Assembly (NCBI GenBank): GCA_025353305.1
Contig: JANXQX010000189.1
Coordinates: forward strand, 1-8,645
Source of the DNA: Holophagaceae bacterium
GTDB taxonomy: Bacteria > Acidobacteriota > Holophagae > Holophagales > Holophagaceae
Length of the DNA stretch: 8,645 nucleotides
Reading direction: 5' to 3'
The notes below the pieces were generated by a model. That model was not told where the DNA came from and did no database searches. It saw nothing but the letters and a program-made list of their open reading frames with translations. Below are positions 1 to 6,331 of the stretch, in pieces; the first letter of the stretch is position 1, and every line of letters starts with the position of its first letter. The position numbers were made by a program, and so were the translations under genes.

Positions 1-12
1 CCGCCTCGGTCC

Positions 13-144
13 TCAGCACGCCCGCCCCGCCTGGGCTACCGCCCTCCTCGCGGGCTGAAGAACCCCACCGAAGACAAACCCCACAGCGACCAGAACTGAA
101 ACACCCATCCACAGCGGAGGCATGCCTAAGGTTCGCCAGGCCAC
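13..144 (-). CDS. possible small membrane protein (43 aa, weak)
   Basis: This is a short open frame beyond the terminator that closes the four-gene operon. From a GTG start it encodes 43 residues. A strongly hydrophobic stretch (LWMGVSVLVAVGFVFGGVL) is followed by a basic tail (QPARRAVAQAGR), as expected for a single-pass membrane peptide with its positive end in the cytoplasm. The GTG at 144 is preceded by GAGG at 8 bases. An internal ATG at 123 has no useful ribosome binding site. The frame stays open upstream to about 209, and a TTG at 177 would add a second hydrophobic segment. I recognise no family. Short hydrophobic frames arise by chance in GC-rich DNA, so it is offered only as a candidate. 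Confidence 0.3.
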   Translation of the reverse strand: MAWRTLGMPPLWMGVSVLVAVGFVFGGVLQPARRAVAQAGRAC

Positions 145-172
145 GGCCGTAGCCTCAATGAACAACCCCGCG

Positions 173-205
173 CACAATAAAATGCGCCTCAAAGTTCCGA
201 GGCGC
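173..205 (-). terminator. rho-independent terminator after the ATPase gene
   Basis: Read on the minus strand, a perfect 7-bp stem GCGCCTC/GAGGCGC (arms at 199-205 and 184-190) encloses an 8-base loop and is followed by the T-rich tail ATTTTATTGTG. The stem begins on the base directly after the TAA stop (206-208) of the upstream ATPase gene. The opposite strand lacks a convincing T tract, so the element most likely acts only on the minus-strand operon. It marks the 3' end of the rmuC-like/SNF2/80-aa/AAA transcript. Confidence 0.75.
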
Positions 206-616
206 TTAAGTCAGGTTGAGTTCTTCGTAGCGATTCGCTGGGGGGGCATTGACCATTTTTAGGAGTGGAGCTCGACGAAGCACTCGAATTTTCGGACGTG
301 GGTCTGGCGCAGACGGAATTCCGTTGCGGTCGATGATCGCCGTCCAGGATTTGCCACCCGCCTTTAGCTCGATGTATATGTCTCGGGATTTCTTCCCGAT
401 GGTAGGCAGATGTTCCTTTGGCTTGACGGAACTTCGGTCTTCCAGCGAACCCGATGAAGCGTTCCCAAGGGCATCTAGGGCATCCGTGATGGTGGATTTC
501 CCTGTGCCGTTCTCCCCGAAGATCACAGCAATGGGCTTGGATTTGTCGAAGTCCAGTTGAAGCCGGCTTGAGGCTCCGCGAAAGTTGGTGACGGTCAGTT
601 GCTCAAGCTTGGCCAT
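206..616 (-). CDS. truncated or mini AAA/SMC-like ATPase (N-terminal half-domain only)
   Basis: The 136-residue product opens like the N-terminal head of RecF/SMC-type ATPases (AAA_23 class): a first strand with LTVTNFRGA (residues 7-15), then Walker A GENGTGKS (34-41) followed by TITDALDAL. The segment near residues 110-131 (RVLRRAPLLK, then a conserved-looking PANRYEEL) is also typical of the longer proteins, which usually run to several hundred residues with a coiled coil, signature motif and Walker B. None of these follow here: the frame ends at TAA, with a terminator directly behind it. The start at 616 is preferred because GGAGG lies 6 bases upstream; the frame is open further upstream to 691 but without a good site. 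It overlaps the preceding 80-aa gene by 14 bases. It should bind nucleotide poorly or depend on a partner for hydrolysis. A decayed remnant is the main alternative. Confidence 0.75.
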   Translation of the reverse strand: MAKLEQLTVTNFRGASSRLQLDFDKSKPIAVIFGENGTGKSTITDALDALGNASSGSLEDRSSVKPKEHLPTIGKKSRDIYIELKAGGKSWTAIIDRNGIPSAPDPRPKIRVLRRAPLLKMVNAPPANRYEELNLT

Positions 617-845
617 TGGCGGCCTCCTTGGCCTTCTGATCGATGGCCATTTCGATCCACACTTGCCAGTCATCCTGTCGCGCAGATCCATTCGCTACCT
701 TGGTGAGCACCTCGGATTTCTTGCCCTGAGGGAGGAGTCCCGCCTCTACAAGCTGGGCCACGATCAGAGTGGCCAACTCCTCGTTGGGAGTCTTCTGTTC
801 CATGGATTGCGCTTCTGCTTCCGGCATATAGGACCCTATAGTCAT
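603..845 (-). CDS. small hypothetical protein between helicase and ATPase (80 aa)
   Basis: This is an 80-residue soluble protein of unknown function. It has an acidic, polar N-terminus, then an apparent amphipathic helix (NEELATLIVAQLVEAGLL, residues 21-38), a linker (PQGKKSE) and a second region containing DDWQVWIEMAIDQKAKEAA (58-76). There is no signal peptide, membrane segment or cysteine motif. The start at 845 forms an ATGA overlap with the helicase stop, suggesting translational coupling. A second ATG at 827, with AGGG 6-7 bases upstream, is an equally plausible start, and the well-ordered part begins near MEQK at 803. Its last 14 bases overlap the ATPase gene. Small helical proteins directly before AAA ATPases are common in defence loci, so a partner or regulator of the ATPase is a reasonable guess, but no function can be assigned. 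Confidence 0.75.
   Translation of the reverse strand: MTIGSYMPEAEAQSMEQKTPNEELATLIVAQLVEAGLLPQGKKSEVLTKVANGSARQDDWQVWIEMAIDQKAKEAANGQA
623..627 (-). promoter_or_regulatory. ribosome binding site deciding the ATPase start
   Basis: GGAGG on the minus strand lies 6 bases before the ATG at 616. It sits inside the end of the upstream 80-aa gene and is the reason the shorter start is chosen over the possible start at 691. Confidence 0.7.
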
Positions 846-3661
846 AAATAATTCAGAACCCATTGAACGGTAAATAACGTCTCCAGTCCATGGTCGGTCC
901 TGAGTTGTCCCTCAATCTCCACGATCAAGTCCCCACGCCGACCATCGATCTCGTCTTGCTGCTCGTAGAGCTCTCGACGCAATTTGTTTCGCCTTGCCTC
1001 CAGGGCCTTCACGGCCTTTTCGCCATCCAGCTTCTCCTGGAGGGAGGTTCCAGTCTTCTTGGCTGCTTTGGCTTCCCGGATCTGGCGTCCCAGGTCGGAA
1101 AGTTCCCGTTCAAGGCTGAGTTTCAGATCCTCGGCCCAGGCGTCCAGCTTGGCGGATTCCTCCTCGAAGTAGGTGGTGTTTCGCTGCTCCACTTCCCCCA
1201 GGCGCTGCCGAACCTGGGGGGCGAAGGCCGGCTTCCAATCGACGGATGAATGGGCCGCTCCCGGCGCGTCCATACGCGCCGCCAGTCCCATCAACTTTTC
1301 ACACTGCTCAGGGTCCAGCTCCCGGCCGTCCTCCGTGCGGGCGGCCAGCATCAGGAATTCTTCCGTCTCCACCGAATCCACGCGGAGCTTGGCCAGACAA
1401 AGCTGCCCCCCTGTCCCCCGGAAGTTATCCAGAACACTGACCTTCTGGCCGTGAGTCTCGAAGACCAGCCGGGAGGGGGGAAGATTCCGGCCCAAGGCCT
1501 GCTGAAGCAACTTGGAGGCCAGGGGGTGCTCTTCCCGGTAGAAGGTGGCGCCCGCCTCGTCCGCCTGGGGCCAGAGCATGTGGTAATGGCCCCGGAAAGT
1601 GCCTTTCGTGACCTCGAAACGGGGTTCCTCTCCGTGATAATGGGCCTTGTCGCCCAGTTCGGCCCGAGTGAGACGCCAAAGCAGGCTGCGCCGATGGTCC
1701 AGGGCCTCCTGGGCCTTGTCCCGGCGGACGCGCAGCTTGGCGGCGACTTCCTCGTCAAAATTTTCCAGAAGGGCCGTGCGAGTTTCGCTCATGCGGGCCT
1801 GGATCTGATCCTCAAGTTCCCCCTGGAGAGCGTCGAAAGCCTGCTGGATCTCTCGGGGGGTCCGGCAGTCCTGGTAGACCTGCGCGATGCGCTTCTCCAG
1901 GTCCACACCGGATTCCAGGGTTCCCAGCACCTCGTCGCTGGCCCCGAATACGCCCTCAAACAGCCGGAACTTTTGGGAAAGGAGCTGAAAAACCCGCTGA
2001 TCGGCCTCGTTGCGTCGGTTCAGGAAGTTCACCACCACCACGTCATGCTGCTGTCCGTAGCGATGGCATCGGCCAATGCGCTGCTCGATGCGCTGGGGGT
2101 TCCAGGGCAGGTCGAAATTCACCACCAGGGAACAGAACTGCAAATTCACGCCTTCGGCCGCGGCTTCGGTGGCCAGCAGGATGGTGGCGTGATCCTTGAA
2201 CTCCTCCACCAGGGCGGACTTCATGTTCACGGCCTGGGAGCCCTTCAGGATGTCCTGGCCGGCATGGCGCTGCTTCCAGCGCTGGTAGACGTCACGGGCC
2301 AGAGGTTCTGTGTTCTGGCCGTTGAGGGTGACGATCTGACCTTCGTATCCATGCGCATTCAACAGGCCCAGCAGGTAGGCCTGCGTGCGGCGGCTTTCAG
2401 TGAAGATGACGGCCTTGCGGGCGGCCCCAAGGGCCGCGGCCTGGGTGAAGGCCGTTTCCAAACCCCGCACCAAGGCATCACCCTTGGCGTTGTCCTGGAT
2501 GGATTCCGCGAGGTGGGCGTAGGTCTGAAGGTCGGCCAGTTCGGCAGACAGCTTCACCGGGTCCACATCGCGCTGGGGCCCATCCTCGGGGTCCCATTCG
2601 TCGGCCAGCTCGCCCAGGGCTTCAAAATCCGCTTCGAGCGTCGCCTGCTGGTCCTCCAAGCGATGGGCCATGCCCTTTAATGCACCCGCGATGGCGAAAC
2701 TACTGGAGGCCAGCAGCTTTCTTAACACCATGGTGATCAGGGCGCGCTGGCTGGCGGGCAGGGCCAGCAGTTCCGGGCGTCTCAGATAGGCACTGATCTG
2801 ATCGTAGAGGAGCTGTTCTTGATCGCTGGGGGTGAAGTCCTGGGTGATGGGAATGCGCTGAGTGTAAGGAATGTATTCCAGCACCTGCTTACGAAGGGTG
2901 CGGATGCATAGGGGGCGCAGCCGGTCCCGCAGAGTGCGGTTCCGGATATCCTCGTGACCGTTCTTCAGGAACTGTTCCTTGAAGGAATCCAGGTCCCCGA
3001 AGACGCGGTCATCGATGAGGCTGACCAGCCCAAAGAGCTCCAGCAGGGAATTCTGAAGGGGGGTGGCGGTCAGCAGCAGCTTCCGGCAGCCCTTGGTGGC
3101 ACCAGCAATGGCGCTGGCGATTTTGTTGCCTGTCTTGTAGACATTTCGAAGCCGGTGGGCTTCATCCATGACCACCAGATCCCATGGCACCTCCCGGATC
3201 TCCTTGGCCTTCAGCGACGCGAAGTGATAGGAGCAAATGGCCACCCGATCGCCCCCGTTGGCGGCCATATCGAAGGGGTTCCGATGCCCCTCCTTCCGGA
3301 CCTGGTTGAAGGACTTGGAATCAAGCACCACCGAGGACAGGAAGAACTTCTCGTTCAGTTCGGCCTGCCACTGGCTGCGCAACGTGGCTGGCAGCACCAG
3401 CAGAATCCGCCGCTTGCGTTCGGCCCAATTCTGGCTGATGACCAGTCCGGCCTCGATGGTCTTGCCAAGACCCACTTCATCCGCCAGGATCACGCCTTTG
3501 GATAGAGGGGACCGGAACGCGAAGAGTGCCGCGTCCACTTGGTGGGGGTTCAGATCCACCTTGGCGCCACTGAAGGACCTGGACAGGTTCTCCATGCTGT
3601 CTGAACGGGACCGCAAGGTGAGCTGGTGGGCCCAGTAGGCACTGTGGAAGGGGGTGGTCAT
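842..3661 (-). CDS. SNF2/HepA-like superfamily 2 helicase (939 aa)
   Basis: This is a large DNA-dependent ATPase or translocase of the SNF2/RapA-like group. The N-terminal RecA-like lobe has the Q-like region LNPHQVDAALFAF (37-49), motif I DEVGLGKT (61-68), DEAH (166-169) and TATPLQN (198-204). A charged helical insertion spans about 330-400. The second lobe carries motif V, ATEAAAEGVNLQ (497-508), and motif VI, QRIEQRIGRCHRYGQ (523-537). The C-terminal 110 residues (about 822-910) are a long charged coiled coil before the end LFTVQWVLNYL. All catalytic motifs look intact. The start overlaps the rmuC-like stop (ATGA, 3658-3661), and the N-terminus MTTPFHSAYWAHQLT resembles the start of this family as I remember it. 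Such helicases occur in defence islands and restriction-like loci with nucleases or methyltransferases; no methyltransferase is seen here. Sampled rows are about 58-67% GC, higher than the flanking genes. A housekeeping RapA role is unlikely given the context. Confidence 0.93.
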   Translation of the reverse strand: MTTPFHSAYWAHQLTLRSRSDSMENLSRSFSGAKVDLNPHQVDAALFAFRSPLSKGVILADEVGLGKTIEAGLVISQNWAERKRRILLVLPATLRSQWQAELNEKFFLSSVVLDSKSFNQVRKEGHRNPFDMAANGGDRVAICSYHFASLKAKEIREVPWDLVVMDEAHRLRNVYKTGNKIASAIAGATKGCRKLLLTATPLQNSLLELFGLVSLIDDRVFGDLDSFKEQFLKNGHEDIRNRTLRDRLRPLCIRTLRKQVLEYIPYTQRIPITQDFTPSDQEQLLYDQISAYLRRPELLALPASQRALITMVLRKLLASSSFAIAGALKGMAHRLEDQQATLEADFEALGELADEWDPEDGPQRDVDPVKLSAELADLQTYAHLAESIQDNAKGDALVRGLETAFTQAAALGAARKAVIFTESRRTQAYLLGLLNAHGYEGQIVTLNGQNTEPLARDVYQRWKQRHAGQDILKGSQAVNMKSALVEEFKDHATILLATEAAAEGVNLQFCSLVVNFDLPWNPQRIEQRIGRCHRYGQQHDVVVVNFLNRRNEADQRVFQLLSQKFRLFEGVFGASDEVLGTLESGVDLEKRIAQVYQDCRTPREIQQAFDALQGELEDQIQARMSETRTALLENFDEEVAAKLRVRRDKAQEALDHRRSLLWRLTRAELGDKAHYHGEEPRFEVTKGTFRGHYHMLWPQADEAGATFYREEHPLASKLLQQALGRNLPPSRLVFETHGQKVSVLDNFRGTGGQLCLAKLRVDSVETEEFLMLAARTEDGRELDPEQCEKLMGLAARMDAPGAAHSSVDWKPAFAPQVRQRLGEVEQRNTTYFEEESAKLDAWAEDLKLSLERELSDLGRQIREAKAAKKTGTSLQEKLDGEKAVKALEARRNKLRRELYEQQDEIDGRRGDLIVEIEGQLRTDHGLETLFTVQWVLNYL

Positions 3662-5295
3662 TCGCTCATTATGTTTTTTGTCGGTGTGATGACGATTTCT
3701 TGTTGGAGAACGGTTTCCTCTTCCATCGCCACATCCACCAAACCTTGTGGCAGGGATTTTGTCGGTTTGATACCAAGTTGCTTGAGCATTAGCGCTTGCC
3801 GAATGACATTCCCCTTATTGCGGCTGAGCTTGTCCCTAGCCTCCACAAAGCTCTCTTGGGCCTGCCTTAACCTGTCTCCTACCTTCTCAAGATCTGCCAC
3901 AAATGCAGAGAGGCGGTCGTACAACTCGGCGCCACGTTTAGCGATCTCCTGGGCGTTCCGACTCTGCGCCTCTTGTCTCCAAAGATGGGCGACGGTGCGC
4001 ACGACGAAGAGCAGGGTCGAAGGGCTCACCAAGAGAACATTTTTTCGCCAGGCGTCCATGAAGAGATCCTGGTCATGGGTCACGGCCATCATGAACGCTG
4101 GTTCGATAGGGACGAACATAAGTACGAAATCAAGGGACTTCAATCCGTACAACGCATGATAATTCTTCTCCGAGAGGCCCTTCATATGATTGCGTACTGA
4201 GGCCAGATGGCGCTTTAGAGCCTCTTTCCGAGGTTCCTCGTCTTCGGTGGTCGCAAATACCTGATAGGCATTTAGAGAAACTTTTGCGTCCACGACCAGG
4301 TGGCGATCCTCCGGAAGGTGAATGACGATGTCAGGCTGAGCCTTGGACCCATCCTCTCGGGTATGGGATTCCTGGACATCGTATTCCTCGCCTCTCCTCA
4401 AACCGGACGCTTCGAGGATCCGCTCAAGCACAAGCTCTCCCCAGTCGCCTTGGGTTTTGCTGGAACCCTTCAAGGCTAGGGTAAGGTTTCTCGCCTCTAG
4501 GCTCATGGATTGGTTTAGGTCCATCAGCTGGCGAACTTGTTCTCCAAGGGCAACCCGATCTTTGCTCTCCTTGTTGTAGACATCCTCGACCTTTGTCTGG
4601 AATTCAGAAATTTTCAACTTCAAGGGGTCCAGGAGCTGACCCAGGTTCGTCCGATTCTGTTCGGTAAAACGCTTCGATTTTTCCTCCAAAATCTCGTTGG
4701 CAAGATTTCGAAATTGGTCGGAAAGGGTCACCTTCGCCTCAAGAAGCAGAGCGAGCTTTTCTTCCGCTTGGGTGCGCTCCCCCTCGTACCGGACTGTCAG
4801 CTCCGCCAGTGCCGTATTCAGGGAGGCCAAGCTCTCATCGGCCTTTTCTCTTCGGCTCTTTTCTTTGCTGAGATTATCGGAAGCTACGCTCAGGCTAGCC
4901 TTCTCACCTTTTAGTTCAGCCGACACTTGACCCAGCTCTTGCCTGAGGTTGGCCTCCAGTCGCTGGGCCTGAGCGAGAGCGGTTTCCAATTCAGTGATTC
5001 TTCCTTCCAAAGTTGGTACACGAGATGCTCGTTCTTCGAGGCGAGCTGAATCCTGGTTGGCTTGGTCACGTGCCCCGCGGACCTCATCGGACTGCTTCTT
5101 CAGGCGTTCAATGGTTTCGACTGACCGTTGCTGTTCTTCTTCAAGTTGATGTACACGGGCCTCGGATAAACCCAATTTAATTTGGCCTTCCGCTTCGCCT
5201 TGCTCCGCCTCCTTAGTTGCTCGATTTAGGCCAAGCACCCAGCCTAAGGCGATCCCAAGAATCACTGCGAAGAGCAAGAGGACTTGGCCAGCCAT
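3658..5295 (-). CDS. rmuC: RmuC-family protein, membrane-anchored coiled coil with PD-(D/E)xK core
   Basis: The 545-residue protein starts with one hydrophobic segment (about 4-23, LLLFAVILGIALGWVLGL) and continues with a long charged coiled coil (about 28-215). The conserved RmuC domain follows, with GDWGE (283-287), the nuclease-like core QPDIVIHLP (320-328) and VVDAK (334-338), then NYHALYGLKSLDFVLMFVP (378-396). The Asp and Asp-x-Lys arrangement matches the PD-(D/E)xK fold expected in RmuC. The family is linked to limiting recombination at inverted repeats, but its biochemistry is poorly known. The start is supported by AGGAG 6 bases upstream. This is the first gene of a four-gene operon, and its stop overlaps the helicase start. 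Chromosomal rmuC is not usually coupled to an SNF2 helicase, so this may be an accessory paralogue acting as the nuclease or membrane tether of the system. Sampled rows vary from about 42 to 62% GC, on average lower than the helicase gene. Confidence 0.92.
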   Translation of the reverse strand: MAGQVLLLFAVILGIALGWVLGLNRATKEAEQGEAEGQIKLGLSEARVHQLEEEQQRSVETIERLKKQSDEVRGARDQANQDSARLEERASRVPTLEGRITELETALAQAQRLEANLRQELGQVSAELKGEKASLSVASDNLSKEKSRREKADESLASLNTALAELTVRYEGERTQAEEKLALLLEAKVTLSDQFRNLANEILEEKSKRFTEQNRTNLGQLLDPLKLKISEFQTKVEDVYNKESKDRVALGEQVRQLMDLNQSMSLEARNLTLALKGSSKTQGDWGELVLERILEASGLRRGEEYDVQESHTREDGSKAQPDIVIHLPEDRHLVVDAKVSLNAYQVFATTEDEEPRKEALKRHLASVRNHMKGLSEKNYHALYGLKSLDFVLMFVPIEPAFMMAVTHDQDLFMDAWRKNVLLVSPSTLLFVVRTVAHLWRQEAQSRNAQEIAKRGAELYDRLSAFVADLEKVGDRLRQAQESFVEARDKLSRNKGNVIRQALMLKQLGIKPTKSLPQGLVDVAMEEETVLQQEIVITPTKNIMSE

Positions 5296-5301
5296 TCATA
5301 A

Positions 5302-5306
5302 CTCCT
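5302..5306 (-). promoter_or_regulatory. ribosome binding site of the rmuC-like gene
   Basis: AGGAG lies 6 bases before the ATG at 5295 on the minus strand. The 86-base gap to radC holds no convincing -35/-10 pair and no terminator, so transcription may continue from radC into this operon. Confidence 0.65.
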
Positions 5307-5381
5307 AGGATATGAATCCATCTTATGGGGAGGGCCGCTCCTGATGCCGGGAAATCGCCACCCACCGGCTGTGGATTGAGT

Positions 5382-6080
5382 TCATTGGTTATCCCAGCCT
5401 TCGGCAGCTCGGAAGCTATGCCAACTGGTGCTTCCCGTCACAATGTGATCCGCCAAAGGAACACCGAGGCTCTCACCTGCGGCGCGGAGGCGGTTGGTTA
5501 GCTGAATGTCCTCGCGGGAAGGAGTGGGATCACCCGATGGATGGTTGTGCCAAGCCAAGGCTGATACGGCGCTGAACTTCAAAGCTTCCCGAAAGAACTC
5601 TCGTGGGCTGATGAGGCAGGCCGTGGCGGTGCCGTGAGCCAACACTCGGTCGGCCAGAAGGTCGCCTTTGGCATTGAGGGCCAGCATCCCGAAGCGCTCC
5701 TCGGTCCACCCCCGCGCCTTGGGAAGAAGGTAGTTCCCGGCAGCACGGGGAGAATTGATACGGGGACGCTCGACAGTGCGGGTGGACCTTCGCTGCATTT
5801 CCTGGAGAATTGCAAACCTTGCCATCTCAACCTTGGTTAGACCTAGGGCTTGGAGTTCAGAAGGCCCCATGGCGGCCAGACGGGCCAGACTTTCGGCCTG
5901 GAGAAGGATTTCTTCGGAGCGGCCCGGCTTGGGGCGGTTCAACATCGCCTCGATGATCTGGGAATCAGACAGGGACTCAGGTCCGTACAGAATCACGCTC
6001 TCAGCGACAGGGAAGCTCTTGGACGAATGGGGTTTTGAAGATGAAGGTTGACCAAAGAGAGATGGAAGGGAAGGGCTCAT
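5382..6080 (-). CDS. radC: RadC-family JAB/MPN domain protein (232 aa)
   Basis: The N-terminus is a Ser/Pro-rich, probably disordered segment (MSPSLPSLFGQPSSSKPHSS). A reduced helical, HhH-like region follows (about 40-100, including LSDSQIIEAMLNR and LGLTKVEMARFAILQEMQRR). The C-terminal MPN/JAB domain carries a complete JAMM zinc-binding motif: HNH at 178-180, Ser188 and Asp191 within HNHPSGDPTPSREDIQLT, with an upstream Glu128 in TEERFGMLALN. Despite the name, RadC proteins have no proven role in radiation repair; the family is widespread on conjugative and integrative elements, and its exact activity is unsettled. The start at 6080 is chosen because GGAG stands about 8 bases upstream; the frame could extend to a GTG at 6110. 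The gene sits between the transfer gene and the rmuC-like operon and runs the same way, so it could be read together with either. Confidence 0.92.
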   Translation of the reverse strand: MSPSLPSLFGQPSSSKPHSSKSFPVAESVILYGPESLSDSQIIEAMLNRPKPGRSEEILLQAESLARLAAMGPSELQALGLTKVEMARFAILQEMQRRSTRTVERPRINSPRAAGNYLLPKARGWTEERFGMLALNAKGDLLADRVLAHGTATACLISPREFFREALKFSAVSALAWHNHPSGDPTPSREDIQLTNRLRAAGESLGVPLADHIVTGSTSWHSFRAAEGWDNQ

Positions 6081-6134
6081 GGCTTTCTCCGCGCCACCGT
6101 TTCGGGGCACGAATACGCCGGGATCCCCCGCTCC

Positions 6135-6260
6135 CTAGGGCTGGACCGGGAACGAAGCGGGCAACGTAGTGAACCGGGAAGAGAGCGGGTAGGCCCGCCG
6201 TGGCGCGGGATTAGGAGATCCGGCAGTGCCCGGAACGGTGGGAAGGGAAAACTCAGACAT
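6135..6260 (-). CDS. possible small ORF upstream of radC (41 aa)
   Basis: An ATG at 6260 is preceded by the purine-rich GAGGGAGGGG, a strong ribosome binding site. The frame reads MSEFSLPTVPGTAGSPNPAP, then RRAYPLSSRFTT and a Pro-rich end. It encodes no recognisable domain, and its composition (Ser, Pro, Thr, Arg) looks like translated repeat DNA. It may be a leader peptide for radC, or the ribosome binding site may be coincidental. It overlaps the direct repeats and the GC hairpin of the spacer. Confidence 0.3.
   Translation of the reverse strand: MSEFSLPTVPGTAGSPNPAPRRAYPLSSRFTTLPASFPVQP
6145..6189. repeat. imperfect 17-base direct repeat, two copies
   Basis: ACCGGGAACGAAGCGGG (6145-6161) recurs as ACCGGGAAGAGAGCGGG (6173-6189), 14 of 17 bases identical and 28 bases apart. 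A further CCCGCTCCC on the opposite strand (6127-6135) mirrors the GAGCGGG end. Possible roles are a protein-binding operator or an iteron-like site; two copies are too few to say. Confidence 0.45.
6194..6209. repeat. GC hairpin in radC upstream spacer
   Basis: CCCGC (6194-6198) and GCGGG (6205-6209) form a 5-bp stem around a 6-base loop. No T tract follows on either strand, so it is not a terminator. In this GC-rich spacer it may be chance. Confidence 0.35.
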
Positions 6261-6268
6261 CCCCTCCC

Positions 6269-6284
6269 TCTGGATCGTTCCAGA
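6269..6284. promoter_or_regulatory. 16-base palindrome/hairpin before the 41-aa ORF
   Basis: TCTGGA and TCCAGA (6269-6274 and 6279-6284) are a perfect 6-bp inverted repeat around a 4-base loop. An alternative pairing, GGATC/GATCC, overlaps it. It lies just upstream of the purine-rich site for the 41-aa ORF and 48 bases past the coupling-protein stop. No T tract follows. It could be a repressor operator or an mRNA hairpin. Confidence 0.45.
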
Positions 6285-6331
6285 TCCGAGAAGCTGAGCC
6301 ACCTACCGGAAGCTTTAGGAGGCGCTACTGT

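Larger units (their letters stand above)
6081..6331. other. 251-base spacer between coupling protein and radC
   Basis: This is the largest space without a firm gene. It contains two hairpins, an imperfect direct repeat and one possible 41-residue ORF, listed separately. No good sigma-70 promoter and no stem followed by a T tract was seen, so it is unclear whether radC has its own promoter. The density of small repeats suggests a regulatory role. Confidence 0.6.

Noticed and set aside
617..691. Longer N-terminus for the ATPase gene (extra 25 residues)
   Set aside because: The extension is Arg/Pro-rich, overlaps the 80-aa gene further and lacks a ribosome binding site; the ATG at 616 has GGAGG and begins the expected domain.
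1250..2680. Long plus-strand open frame (476 aa) opposite the helicase gene
   Set aside because: It lies wholly antisense to a gene with intact helicase motifs; long antisense frames are expected from GC-rich codon use, and its product shows no domain.
2954..3505. Plus-strand frame of 183 aa opposite the helicase N-terminal region
   Set aside because: It is antisense to helicase motifs I to III and has no recognisable domain.
5310..5360. Possible promoter before the rmuC-like gene (TTTCCC and TAAGAT)
   Set aside because: The two boxes are about 23 bases apart, too far for a normal sigma-70 promoter, and both match poorly.
5323..5385. 20-aa minus-strand ORF starting in an ATGA overlap with the radC stop
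   Set aside because: It is very short with no clear ribosome binding site; it could be a leader peptide for the rmuC-like operon, but nothing else supports it.
6291..6315. AAGCT/AGCTT inverted repeat as a terminator for the coupling protein
   Set aside because: The stem is only 5 bp with a 15-base loop and has no T tract on the minus strand.
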